DNA of 14,098 nucleotides from Elusimicrobiota bacterium (GCA_031258375.1 JAIRMX010000212.1:1-14098), one strand, 5' to 3'; positions 7,306-14,098 are shown, counted from the stretch's first letter. Notes: generated from the letters alone by a model not told the origin. Numbers and translations: made by a program.

Positions 7306-8799
7306 ATGAGTTTTATAGAACAAGCAAAAAAATTAATTTTATCTGCGGAAGTTAACGGGGATTATTCAAAAAAAATAATTTTTATCCACGGGGCCGCAGG
7401 AACAGGCAAAAGCTACTTGTTGAAACAAATTAGAAAAGAAAATAAACAATTTGAGAGTAGATCTTATTTTCTTGCCCCAACTGGTATTGCCGCACATAAT
7501 ATAGACGGGAGGACAATACATTCCTTATTTTCACTCAAACCTTCAAATATACATAAAAAGAAAACTTTGCAAGAACTACAAAATTTAGAATTAAAAGAAT
7601 TTACAAAACCAAAAGAAACGATACGAAGTCCATTGTTGAAAGATACTATTGTAATAGACGAAATATCAATGGTGCGCGCTGATTTGTTTGACAAAATCAG
7701 CGAACTTTGTAAAATAGCATGCGGAAATACTCTTCCTTTTGGCGGATTGCGCATAATACTTATAGGAGATATGTATCAACTGCCACCTGTGGTAATCAAT
7801 AATGGAACTCTTTCTTTTACTGATAGAATTTTTTTGGAAAACTATGGCAAACAAAATGCTTTCTTTTTTAAATCACGAGTATGGTCCGATATCATTGCTT
7901 TTAATAATAAAAATAATTCCGGTTATACTGCCGTAAATGATATGAAAATTACTTTTATAGAATTAACGGAACAATTTAGACAAAAAAATGATGTTGATTT
8001 TTTTAAAAACTTAGACAGTATAAGGAATAATGATTGTTCTAATTTAGATTATTTTAAAACTGAAGATAGGAATCTTTGTTCTACTATTCCATTTTTAACC
8101 TTTTATAAACAGACAGCGCAAGAGAAAAATGAAATAGAATTAAAAAGATTGACAAAAACACCGATGACATTCAAAGCAAAGAAAACAATCAAAATATCTA
8201 ACGGAGCTATTTTAGATACAATAGGAACTAAAGGTGAAAATCTTTTTACTGATAACATACGAGCAGAAGAAGACTTAAAAATTGCTATAAATGCAAAAGT
8301 AATGTTCATTGAAAATAATGGTAATGAATATCAAAATGGTACTCTCGGGATAGTAAAAGCAATAAATAAAAATAATTTAAATGAAGACATAATTATTGTA
8401 CAAAAATTAGATAATGGAAAAGAAATTATAGTAAATAAATATGTTTGGAAACAAAATATAGCCGAGTATGATGCTGTAAAAAAAATCTGGAAAAAAGAAG
8501 CAATATTTGAGCAATTCCCGCTAATCCTTGCCTATGCTATGACCGTGCATAAAGCACAAGGTAGCACATTAGAAAGTGCCTTCATTGATTTTTATCATGC
8601 TAAACAACAAAAGATTGGAAGGCCATTTGATTTTGGGCAGTTATATGTTGCTTTAAGCCGTGTAAAGAATAGTAAAAATATATCTGTGGGAAAAGAATTA
8701 GACACTTTTGATGTTCTCCCCAAACAATGTGTTGGAGACAAAGAACAAGTTGATAATTTTATTAAGCAATTAAAAATTACATCTCTAAGAAACGGCTAA
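7306..8799 (+). CDS. Pif1-family superfamily 1B DNA helicase
   Basis: This is an ATP-dependent helicase of the Pif1/RecD-like group, which moves 5' to 3' on DNA. The motif series is complete: Walker A GAAGTGKS (29-36), APTGIAAHNIDGRTIHSLF (57-75), Walker B VIDEISMV (116-123), IGDMYQLPPV (153-162), LTEQFRQ (220-226), NGTLGIV (344-350), VHKAQG (414-419) and LYVALSR (446-452). No extra nuclease or HRDC domain is visible; 497 residues is close to a bare helicase core plus the 2B/SH3 insertion. Composition is strikingly low in GC: 15 of 60 bases are G/C at 8101-8160, against 33 of 60 at 9481-9540 in the Fic gene. This suggests recent transfer. A weak AAGAG stands 5 nt before the ATG. Its neighbours (phage-like Bro-N remnant, Fic) suggest a mobile or defence-type role, which is inference. 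Confidence 0.9.
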   Translation: MSFIEQAKKLILSAEVNGDYSKKIIFIHGAAGTGKSYLLKQIRKENKQFESRSYFLAPTGIAAHNIDGRTIHSLFSLKPSNIHKKKTLQELQNLELKEFTKPKETIRSPLLKDTIVIDEISMVRADLFDKISELCKIACGNTLPFGGLRIILIGDMYQLPPVVINNGTLSFTDRIFLENYGKQNAFFFKSRVWSDIIAFNNKNNSGYTAVNDMKITFIELTEQFRQKNDVDFFKNLDSIRNNDCSNLDYFKTEDRNLCSTIPFLTFYKQTAQEKNEIELKRLTKTPMTFKAKKTIKISNGAILDTIGTKGENLFTDNIRAEEDLKIAINAKVMFIENNGNEYQNGTLGIVKAINKNNLNEDIIIVQKLDNGKEIIVNKYVWKQNIAEYDAVKKIWKKEAIFEQFPLILAYAMTVHKAQGSTLESAFIDFYHAKQQKIGRPFDFGQLYVALSRVKNSKNISVGKELDTFDVLPKQCVGDKEQVDNFIKQLKITSLRNG

Positions 8800-8871
8800 A
8801 AACATTTGTCCAAGTTTTAATCAGTTTTGACATAAAAAATATAAAAATGTTATTGCGATATACAAATAAGT

Positions 8872-8900
8872 TTGATAAAATATATCATATAAGATAATAT
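8872..8900 (+). promoter_or_regulatory. Candidate promoter of the Fic gene
   Basis: TTGATA (8872-8877) and TAATAT (8895-8900) are separated by 17 bp in the 145-bp gap after the helicase gene. The first of three direct repeats covers most of the spacer end and touches the -10. A TTGACA at 8827-8832 has a poor partner (TTATTG at 8850-8855, 17 bp away). Which is used cannot be told from the sequence. Confidence 0.35.
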
Positions 8901-8943
8901 ATGTAAAATCATATAAGATATTTGCTCAACATAATATAAGATA
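8887..8943 (+). repeat. Three direct repeats of ATATAAGATA before the Fic start codon
   Basis: Exact copies of ATATAAGATA lie at 8887-8896, 8911-8920 and 8934-8943, with start-to-start distances of 24 and 23 bp. The first two extend to an identical 11-mer with a leading C. The third ends one base before the Fic ATG at 8945 and occupies the space where a ribosome-binding site should be; none is visible. The spacing, a little over two helical turns, is like that of operator or protein-array sites. Three copies and AT-rich sequence do not make a CRISPR. Confidence 0.6.
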
Positions 8944-8944
8944 T

Positions 8945-9931
8945 ATGGACAATTCAAACGATTATAATCCGCCGTATAAAGTCAGCGAAAAGACGCTGAG
9001 TTTTGTCGCGTCTATTTCGGAAAAAATCAGTTTGTTGCAAATAAATCAGACAAACCGCGTCGCGTTGGATTTGCGCAGGAACAACCGCATAAAATCAATC
9101 AACTCGTCTTTGGCTATAGAAAACAATTCCCTTTCGCTTGAAGAAACTCGCGATATTATAAACGGCAAAGCCGTCGCCGGCCCGCGCGAAGAAATTGTCG
9201 AAACAAAAAACGCTCTCGCGGCTTACGAAGAATTGCCGCGTTTAAAATCAACAAGCGAAAAAGACCTTTTGCGCGCACACAAATTAATGACAAAAGATTT
9301 GGTAAAAACCGCCGGCCATTACCGCAGCGGCGGCGCGGGCGTTTTTGCAGGTTCGCAAGTCGTTCACACCGCCCCTCCGGCAAATATGGTCCCGCAGTTG
9401 ATGGGGAATCTTTTTGACTGGCTGGCAAAAACGCAGGCGCACCCGCTGATAAAATCTTCCATTTTTCATTACGAATTTGTTTTTATTCACCCTTTTGCCG
9501 ACGGCAACGGGCGCGTGGCGCGCTTGTGGCAAACTTTGATATTGTCCGAATGGCGCGAAGTTTTTGCTTGGTTGCCGGCGGAGTCAATGATTAGAAAATA
9601 TCAACAGGATTATTACGACGCTATCGCCGTAGCAAACAAATCCGCCGACATCACGCCGTTTTTGGAATTTATGCTTAAAATGATTGACGAAACCGCTGCG
9701 GGCGAGCGGCAAATCCGCGACGGAAACGAAAAAATGTCAAAACTTCTTTCCGCTTTAGGCGATAGTTCCCGCACGCGGGCGGAGTTGATGAAACGTTTGG
9801 GCTTAAAAAATTCGGCAAATTTTTTGAACGAATATTTACGCCCCGCGCTTGACGGCGGCTTGATAGAAATGACTTTGCCCGATAAGCCCAACAGCAAAAA
9901 CCAAGAATATAAAAAGAAGATTGCAAAATAA
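8945..9931 (+). CDS. Class II Fic-domain protein (probable AMP-transferase) with C-terminal winged helix
   Basis: Fic proteins transfer AMP, or another nucleotide moiety, from a nucleotide to a hydroxyl group on a target protein. The catalytic loop HPFADGNGRVAR (182-193) is complete, with the catalytic His182, the acidic metal ligand Asp186 and Arg190/Arg193. An inhibitory helix motif SLAIEN (55-60) matches (S/T)xxxE(G/N) and lies before the Fic core, which defines class II (self-inhibited) proteins. The target-docking flap is about 124-153. A C-terminal winged-helix-like region (SRTRAELMKRLGLKNSANFLNEYLRPAL..., broken here, about 275-320) ends in LPDKPNSKNQ, as in many standalone Fic proteins. 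Composition is host-like, unlike the helicase before it. No ribosome-binding site is visible before the ATG. The pump ATPase gene starts 38 bp after the stop, so read-through into it is possible. Confidence 0.9.
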   Translation: MDNSNDYNPPYKVSEKTLSFVASISEKISLLQINQTNRVALDLRRNNRIKSINSSLAIENNSLSLEETRDIINGKAVAGPREEIVETKNALAAYEELPRLKSTSEKDLLRAHKLMTKDLVKTAGHYRSGGAGVFAGSQVVHTAPPANMVPQLMGNLFDWLAKTQAHPLIKSSIFHYEFVFIHPFADGNGRVARLWQTLILSEWREVFAWLPAESMIRKYQQDYYDAIAVANKSADITPFLEFMLKMIDETAAGERQIRDGNEKMSKLLSALGDSSRTRAELMKRLGLKNSANFLNEYLRPALDGGLIEMTLPDKPNSKNQEYKKKIAK

Positions 9932-9969
9932 TTAAAATTTTGAGTCAAAGAAATTTGTTAAAATAAAGT

Positions 9970-10671
9970 ATGTCTCTAATCACAGTTAAAAATATTTGGA
10001 AAATTTATAATATGGGAGACGTTCCTTTGGAAGTCTTAAAGGACGTTTCACTTGATATTGAAGCCGGCGAGTTCGTCGCCATAATGGGGCCTAGCGGCAG
10101 CGGCAAAAGCACTTTTATGAATATTCTCGGCTGCCTTGACAAACCGACGCGCGGCAAATATATTTTAGACGGGAGAGATATTACGGATTCTTCTCTTACC
10201 CAGCTTGCCGATATTCGTTCGCGCAAAATAGGATTTGTATTTCAGGGGTTTAATTTGCTTTCGCGCACTTCGGCTATGGAAAACGTCGAGCTGCCGATGA
10301 TTTACTCCCGCGTCGCGCATAAAGAGCGCAGAGAAAAGGCAATAAAAGCTCTCGAGGCCGTCGGCCTCGCCGAACGCACCGAACATATGCCAAATCAGCT
10401 TTCGGGCGGTCAGCAGCAGCGCGTCGCTATTGCGCGCGCGATAGTAAACGACGCGCCGATAATTTTTGCGGACGAGCCTACGGGAAATCTTGACACAAAA
10501 ACCAGCGTGGAAATTATGACAAGCTTTGCCAAACTTAACCGCGATAACAACAAAACGATTATTTTAGTCACGCACGAACAGGATATAGCGGATTATGCAA
10601 AACGCATAATACGCTTTAAAGACGGCGTGGTAGTCAGCGACGAACAAAATAAAAACAGGACGTTTTTGTAA
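9970..10671 (+). CDS. ABC transporter ATP-binding protein, MacB/LolD type
   Basis: This is the cytoplasmic ATPase that powers the efflux pump. All ABC elements are present in 233 residues: Walker A GPSGSGKST (40-48), Q-loop Gln92 in FVFQGFNLL, signature LSGGQQQR (144-151), Walker B IIFADE (164-169) with D-loop following, and H-loop His202 in VTHE. The subfamily is recognisable by VKNIWKIYNMGDVPLEVLKDV-type start (residues 6-26, shown in part) and FQGFNLL. It carries no membrane domain; the permease is a separate gene at 12198, so the ATPase and permease of MacB are split here. The start has only a weak upstream AAAG. It follows the Fic gene by 38 bp and is separated from the permease by a DUF4143 ATPase gene. 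Position and family make pairing with the TolC- and MacA-like genes very likely. Confidence 0.9.
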   Translation: MSLITVKNIWKIYNMGDVPLEVLKDVSLDIEAGEFVAIMGPSGSGKSTFMNILGCLDKPTRGKYILDGRDITDSSLTQLADIRSRKIGFVFQGFNLLSRTSAMENVELPMIYSRVAHKERREKAIKALEAVGLAERTEHMPNQLSGGQQQRVAIARAIVNDAPIIFADEPTGNLDTKTSVEIMTSFAKLNRDNNKTIILVTHEQDIADYAKRIIRFKDGVVVSDEQNKNRTFL

Positions 10672-10731
10672 AAAATTATACGGCGACAATATAGTAGATT
10701 TTTTTATATTTTGACTGTATATACCATTAAT

Positions 10732-10825
10732 TTCGGCCTGCATCGCTTTTGCATTATTACATCAATAATCAATAATTAAAATTGCCGGCATATTGCACGA
10801 AGCGCGCAAAAAGCGGCAGGCTGAA
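10732..10825. repeat. Long imperfect inverted repeat upstream of the DUF4143 ATPase gene
   Basis: The arm at 10732-10752 (TTCGGCCTGC followed by ATCGCTTTTGC) pairs with 10806-10825 (GCAAAAAGCG followed by GCAGGCTGAA). Aligned, they differ by one extra A, a missing AT and one C/T change that would be a G-U pair in RNA. The enclosed 53 nt contain a small ATTATT/AATAAT hairpin. The repeat occupies most of the 247-bp gap 10672-10918, in which I see no gene besides the ATPase promoter. The right arm contains GCGGCAGGC (10813-10821), found again at 12162-12170 on the far side of the ATPase gene. It resembles REP/MITE-like elements or a folded RNA; which one is not known. Confidence 0.5.
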
Positions 10826-10870
10826 CGACAAAACACGCATTAAACAATTAGAAATTGATTTCAAATATCA

Positions 10871-10899
10871 TTGACTATTGCGATATTTTTGAATATAAT
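10871..10899 (+). promoter_or_regulatory. Near-consensus sigma70-type promoter for the DUF4143 ATPase gene
   Basis: TTGACT (10871-10876) and a perfect TATAAT (10894-10899) are separated by exactly 17 bp. Transcription would start near 10906, about 13 nt before the ATG at 10919. The reading frame could be opened as far back as the TTG at 10871, but that TTG is the -35 box itself, which argues for the later start. Confidence 0.7.
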
Positions 10900-10918
10900 T
10901 TCTAAAAGAGATAACGAT

Positions 10919-12118
10919 ATGTTTCAAAGAAACGAATATTTAAAACAGCTGATAAATGTTAAAGATAAAGATATAATAAAAGTTGTCTGCGGCGTGCGCC
11001 GCTCTGGCAAATCGACTTTATTTGAAATCTATCAAAATTATTTGCTCGAAAACGGAGTCGGAAAAAAGCAAATTCAAAAAATCAATTTTGAAGAACTTGA
11101 CAACGAGAATTTGCTTGAATACAAAAAGCTGTACGAACATATCAAAAAAAATCTCGTTGACGGCAAAAGGAATTATGTCTTGTTAGACGAAGTTCAGCAA
11201 GTAAAAGATTTCCAAAAAACAGTCGACAGTTTGCATATTAAAAAGAATGTCGACATATATATTACAGGTTCAAATTCGCATTTATTGTCGGGGGAGCTTT
11301 CAACGCTGATATCGGGCAGGTATATAGAAATAAAAATGCTTCCGCTTTCGTTTAAAGAATATGTTTCTACTTTCGGCGAACAAAGAGATTTGAGCGGCAA
11401 ATTCAAAAATTATCTCATAGACAGCTCTTTTCCTTACGCGCTTGAAATAAAAGATAAAAAAGCGCATAGAGACTATCTTATGGGCATATACAATTCGGTT
11501 ATTGTAAAAGACATAGCCCAAAGGCAAAAAATATCCGATATTTCTATGCTTGACAGCATTGCGAAATTCATGGCTGACAACGTGGGCAATATTTGTTCTA
11601 TAAAAAAAATAAGCGATACGATGACTTCCGCCGGAAGGAAGATTTCCACGCATACTGCCGAAAGCTATATAAAAGCGTTAGAAGACAGTTATATTTTATA
11701 CAAAGCGCAAAGATACGATGTAAAAGGCAAGGCTCATTTAAAAATTAATGACAAATATTATTTTGTGGATATGGGCTTAAGATATGCTTTGCTCGGCACG
11801 CAAAAAGTCGACATGGGCAGAATGCTCGAAAACGTCGTTTATCTTGAGCTTTTAAGAAGAGGTTATGAAGTAAGCATAGGGAAAATCGGCGCGCGCGAAG
11901 TTGATTTTGTGGTCGCAAATAACGGTAATATCCAATATTATCAGGTCGCGCAAACGACAAGAGACAAAAAAACGTTGGAAAGAGAACTCGCCGCTTTAAA
12001 CGATATTGCCGACCATAATGAAAAATATTTATTAACTTTAGACGAAGATCCGGAGATATCCTATAACGGAATAAAAAAGATAAATGCGCTTGACTGGCTT
12101 TTATGGGATATGCGTTGA
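10919..12118 (+). CDS. AAA_14/DUF4143 family ATPase
   Basis: The 399-residue protein has an N-terminal P-loop ATPase and a C-terminal DUF4143 domain. Visible are Walker A GVRRSGKST (25-33), Walker B YVLLDE (86-91), ITGSNS (115-120) as a sensor-like strand, a likely arginine finger in SGRY (Arg134), and at the C-terminus GRMLENVVYLELLRRGYEV (300-318) with EVDFVV (327-332) and YYQVA (340-344), which recall a restriction-endonuclease-like fold core (Glu304, Asp329, Gln342). The family is abundant in bacteria and archaea and poorly understood; no firm function can be given. The Met at 10919 fits the family N-terminus and has AGAG 8 nt upstream; the in-frame extension to 10871 would erase the promoter. 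It sits inside the pump operon between ATPase and permease genes, with its own promoter and a hairpin after the stop, so it behaves as a self-contained insert. Confidence 0.88.
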   Translation: MFQRNEYLKQLINVKDKDIIKVVCGVRRSGKSTLFEIYQNYLLENGVGKKQIQKINFEELDNENLLEYKKLYEHIKKNLVDGKRNYVLLDEVQQVKDFQKTVDSLHIKKNVDIYITGSNSHLLSGELSTLISGRYIEIKMLPLSFKEYVSTFGEQRDLSGKFKNYLIDSSFPYALEIKDKKAHRDYLMGIYNSVIVKDIAQRQKISDISMLDSIAKFMADNVGNICSIKKISDTMTSAGRKISTHTAESYIKALEDSYILYKAQRYDVKGKAHLKINDKYYFVDMGLRYALLGTQKVDMGRMLENVVYLELLRRGYEVSIGKIGAREVDFVVANNGNIQYYQVAQTTRDKKTLERELAALNDIADHNEKYLLTLDEDPEISYNGIKKINALDWLLWDMR

Positions 12119-12125
12119 CAATAAA

Positions 12126-12150
12126 TGGAATAATGGCATTATTCCACTTT
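12126..12150 (+). terminator. Candidate intrinsic terminator after the DUF4143 ATPase gene
   Basis: TGGAATAAT (12126-12134) and ATTATTCCA (12138-12146) form a perfect 9-bp stem with a GGC loop, followed by CTTTT. It begins 7 nt after the stop codon. The stem is AT-rich and the T-run short, so termination may be partial, which would let pump transcripts read on into the permease gene. Confidence 0.4.
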
Positions 12151-12160
12151 TGGGAAAATG

Positions 12161-12184
12161 GGCGGCAGGCGCAGCCTGACGGAG
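12161..12184 (+). repeat. REP-like small palindrome before the permease gene
   Basis: CGGCAGGC (12163-12170), GCA loop, GCCTGACG (12174-12181) form a hairpin with one mismatch. It shares GCGGCAGGC with the repeat on the other side of the DUF4143 gene (10813-10821). A GGAG at 12181-12184 directly follows but is 13 nt from the permease ATG, long for a ribosome-binding site; the hairpin overlaps its first base and could affect translation. Confidence 0.4.
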
Positions 12185-12197
12185 TATTTAAAAAATT

Positions 12198-13433
12198 ATG
12201 ATAGATATTCTAACTATTTTTAAAATTGCAATAAAGGCCATTTGGATAAATAAAATGCGCTCCATACTCACGAGCCTTGGAATAATCATCGGCGTCGGCG
12301 CGGTTATAGTAATGCTTGCCGTAGGCGAAGGCACCAAAAGCAAAATCGAACAGCAAATGGCTTCTATGGGCAGCAATCTTTTGATGATACAGTCCGGTTC
12401 AACGACTTCAAGCGGCGCGCGCGCCGGCTTCGGCGCGCAACCGACTTTGACACTGGACGACGCTTACGCGATAGAAAAAAATTCCGCCCATGTTTCGCAA
12501 GTCGCGCCGAGCGTAAACGGTACCGGCCAAATAGTTTACGGCAATCAAAATTGGGCTACGCGCGTTGAAGGCACTACGGAAGGTTTATTTCATATACGCT
12601 CATGGTCGGTTGAAGAAGGCTCTATATTCACCGATGAAGAAGTGCGTCAGGGTGCAAGCGTGGCAATTTTGGGGCGCACGGTGGCAAGTAATCTCTTCGG
12701 CGTAATGGACCCCGTCGGCAAAACCGTCAGAATAAATAATATTCCTTTTCGCGTGAGCGGTATTTTAAAATCAATGGGACAATCGGCCATGGGACAAGAT
12801 CAGGACGATACGGTAATCGTCCCCGTTACAACGGCGATGAAAAAACTTTTCGGCTCGCAGTTTCGCGGCACGGTGCGCAATATAATGGTGCAGGCATACT
12901 CTACCGACGATTTGGAAAAAGCCGAGGAAGAAATTGCGATTTTGCTGCGCCAGCGTCATAAAATAACCGGTAAAAAACAAGATGATTTTATTATTCGCAA
13001 TTTAACTCAAATGATGGAAAGCGCAATGGAAGCCAGCCAGACATTTTCCCTTCTGCTTGCGGCGATTGCCTCTATATCTTTGCTGGTCGGCGGAATAGGG
13101 ATTATGAATATTATGCTCGTATCCGTAACCGAGCGTACGAGAGAAATCGGCATACGCATGGCCATAGGCGCAAAAGCGTGGGATATAAGATTGCAGTTTT
13201 TGGTTGAAGCTTTGGTGCTTTCGCTTACAGGCGGGATAATAGGAATAGTCTGCGGAATCGGCGTGGCTATGCTGATACGCAATTTTATAACGGATTTTCT
13301 GCCGATAGTGATAACTCTTTCGCCGATGATAATAGCTTTTATCTTTTCCGGATTAGTAGGAATATTTTTCGGTTTTTATCCGGCGTATAAAGCTTCCATG
13401 TTAAATCCGATAGACGCTTTGCGCTTTGAATAA
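12198..13433 (+). CDS. ABC transporter permease, MacB/FtsX type
   Basis: This is the inner-membrane part of the pump. The 411 residues show the MacB layout: one N-terminal membrane helix (about 23-43) with MRSILTSLGIIIGVGAVIVM, a large periplasmic domain with the MacB_PCD start (GSNLLMIQSG, about 58-67), then three C-terminal helices in the FtsX domain (from about residue 280 on). LVGGIGIMNIMLVSVTERTREIGIRMAIGA (shown here in running order of motifs 295-325: LLVGGIGIMNIM, then TERTREIGIR) and the final LNPIDALRFE are typical of the family. It lacks a fused ATPase domain, matching the separate ATPase gene at 9970. An ATP-driven, mechanotransmission type of export through MacA- and TolC-like partners is known for the family; substrates range from macrolides to peptides and lipids and cannot be assigned here. 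Confidence 0.9.
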   Translation: MIDILTIFKIAIKAIWINKMRSILTSLGIIIGVGAVIVMLAVGEGTKSKIEQQMASMGSNLLMIQSGSTTSSGARAGFGAQPTLTLDDAYAIEKNSAHVSQVAPSVNGTGQIVYGNQNWATRVEGTTEGLFHIRSWSVEEGSIFTDEEVRQGASVAILGRTVASNLFGVMDPVGKTVRINNIPFRVSGILKSMGQSAMGQDQDDTVIVPVTTAMKKLFGSQFRGTVRNIMVQAYSTDDLEKAEEEIAILLRQRHKITGKKQDDFIIRNLTQMMESAMEASQTFSLLLAAIASISLLVGGIGIMNIMLVSVTERTREIGIRMAIGAKAWDIRLQFLVEALVLSLTGGIIGIVCGIGVAMLIRNFITDFLPIVITLSPMIIAFIFSGLVGIFFGFYPAYKASMLNPIDALRFE

Positions 13434-13470
13434 TCTTATTTGCGCTTGATATAAGCTTCAAAGATTTTTA
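13432..13470. terminator. Candidate terminator between convergent permease and pilin genes
   Basis: AATCTT (13432-13437, overlapping the permease stop) pairs with AAGATT (13461-13466), followed by TTT; inside is a second stem GCTT (13444-13447) / AAGC (13453-13456) with a 5-nt loop. The genes converge here with a 48-bp gap, where bidirectional termination is expected. The compound stem has internal loops and the T-run after it is short, so the call is moderate. Confidence 0.4.
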
Positions 13471-13481
13471 GTTAAAACTTT

Positions 13482-13979
13482 TTATAATTGATAAGTCCAT
13501 ACACCGCCGGAATTATCTTCATTACGCCCGCCTAAAGATAAACATATTTTCTTTGCTTCTTCCGTGCGCGCGATACATGATACCGTTGCGCCGGTAAAAT
13601 GAAAATAATAACTTTGCAACGGCTTACTCGTGCCAGTGTGAAAAATTCTACGGACAACTAAAGTATCTCCGTTTATTTCATAAGAAAAATGGTTAAGAAA
13701 AAAGCAGGTCTCGCGAGGACACATACTATCATTAATGTTTTGCCAAGTAAAAGATATGTCTAAATCCTGTATAGTCGGCGAATCTATGCCTATTAATTTT
13801 GCTATTTGAGTTGCGGCAATTATAGTCCTGCCATTTTGTAAAGCTTCGGGCGCTCTGCTTTTTTCAACAGCATTCATATACATAGGCAGAGCAACGGCGG
13901 CAAGAATTCCGATTATAAGGACAACGACGAGAAGCTCAATAAGAGTAAAACCCGTAATTCTCAGACGAGAAAATATACG
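13482..13979 (-). CDS. Type IV pilin-like protein (prepilin), 5' end lost
   Basis: On the minus strand the frame stays open upstream of the first Met (13883) and encodes a full prepilin N-terminus: RIFSRLRITG before the cleavage site, then FTLIELLVVVLIIGILAAV and ALPMYMNAVEKS, with Phe1 encoded at 13947-13949 and the conserved Glu5. Mature length is about 155 residues. Cys77/Cys82 and Cys125/Cys136 could form disulfide loops; the C-terminus CLSLGG...WTYQL recalls pilin-like proteins of Elusimicrobiota. Prepilin peptidase would cleave after the Gly and methylate Phe1. No start codon exists between 13979 and the poly-G run, so the true start was lost to the contig end; a call starting at Met 13883 would miss the whole signal. 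Pilus, pseudopilus and secretion roles cannot be told apart. Confidence 0.85.
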   Translation of the reverse strand, partial: RIFSRLRITGFTLIELLVVVLIIGILAAVALPMYMNAVEKSRAPEALQNGRTIIAATQIAKLIGIDSPTIQDLDISFTWQNINDSMCPRETCFFLNHFSYEINGDTLVVRRIFHTGTSKPLQSYYFHFTGATVSCIARTEEAKKICLSLGGRNEDNSGGVWTYQL

Positions 13980-14098
13980 GGGGGGGGGGGGGGGGGGATT
14001 TTGGAAAATTTTTTTATGGGAATTTTTTTTTTTTTTGTTGGGGAATAATTTAATAGACCTTTTAAAAAATATATTTAAAAAAAAAATAAAAAAAAATT
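13980..14098. other. Poly-G run and low-complexity contig end
   Basis: Together with the preceding base, 19 consecutive G (13979-13997) are followed by long T and A runs (a 14-nt or longer T stretch near 14022-14036, then A-rich sequence to the end). It cuts the pilin gene just before its start codon. As with 1-72, this looks like a sequencing or assembly artefact rather than genome. No gene or site is supported here. Confidence 0.7.

Noticed and set aside
8887..8943. CRISPR array
   Set aside because: The repeat unit is only 10-11 bp, there are three copies with 13-14-bp gaps, no long spacers and no cas genes.
9156..9948. Several minus-strand open frames under the Fic gene and other large genes
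   Set aside because: They are antisense shadows of a clearly assigned protein family, have no recognisable domains and no ribosome-binding sites.
6128..9969. Target-site duplications or integrase attachment sites at the borders of the first cargo
   Set aside because: Only TTTTGA is shared between the two borders, too short to mean anything; no tRNA, integrase or transposase is visible.
10871..10918. 16-codon N-terminal extension of the DUF4143 ATPase
   Set aside because: The TTG that opens it is the -35 box of a near-consensus promoter; the family N-terminus starts at the ATG at 10919, which has a ribosome-binding site.

Overview
The window looks like a chromosomal contig from a Gram-negative-type bacterium, most likely an Elusimicrobiota member. 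The basis is a type IV pilin-like gene at the right end with a G|FTLIELLVVVLIIGILAAVALP-type N-terminus and a C-terminal CLSLGG...WTYQL pattern that I associate with the many pilin-like proteins of that phylum, plus a mixed codon style (AAA/ATA-rich but also GCG/CGC-rich). This placement is inference. Both ends of the window are poly-G runs flanked by low-complexity sequence and look like assembly or sequencing artefacts (1-72 and about 13980-14098).

Layout. 73-294: non-coding sequence with a nested, mutually exclusive inverted-repeat structure. 295-1785 (-): a phosphohexomutase with an unusual active-site loop, divergent from 1974-3524 (+), an APC-family amino acid permease; each has a good promoter in the 188-bp gap between them. 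From 3615 an efflux operon starts: TolC-like outer membrane protein (3615-4907), MacA/HlyD-type adaptor (4910-6127), MacB/LolD-type ATPase (9970-10671) and MacB-type permease (12198-13433). Together these would form a tripartite ABC efflux pump spanning both membranes.

The pump operon is interrupted twice by same-strand cargo. Cargo 1 (about 6138-9931) holds a broken Bro-N (phage antirepressor-like) gene with an in-frame TGA and a -1 frameshift at an A-AAA-AAG heptamer, a small unknown ORF, a very AT-rich Pif1-type helicase gene, three direct repeats and a class II Fic AMP-transferase. Cargo 2 (10672-12197) holds an AAA_14/DUF4143 ATPase with its own near-consensus promoter, bracketed by REP-like inverted repeats that share a 9-mer. 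A candidate bidirectional terminator separates the permease from the convergent pilin gene, whose 5' end is lost in the right-hand poly-G run.

No rRNA, tRNA, CRISPR array, transposase or integrase was recognised. The most notable items are the twice-split efflux operon, the Bro-N gene with its dnaX-like slippery site, the AT-rich helicase/Fic cargo with its repeat-bearing promoter region, and the alternative hairpins at 147-252.
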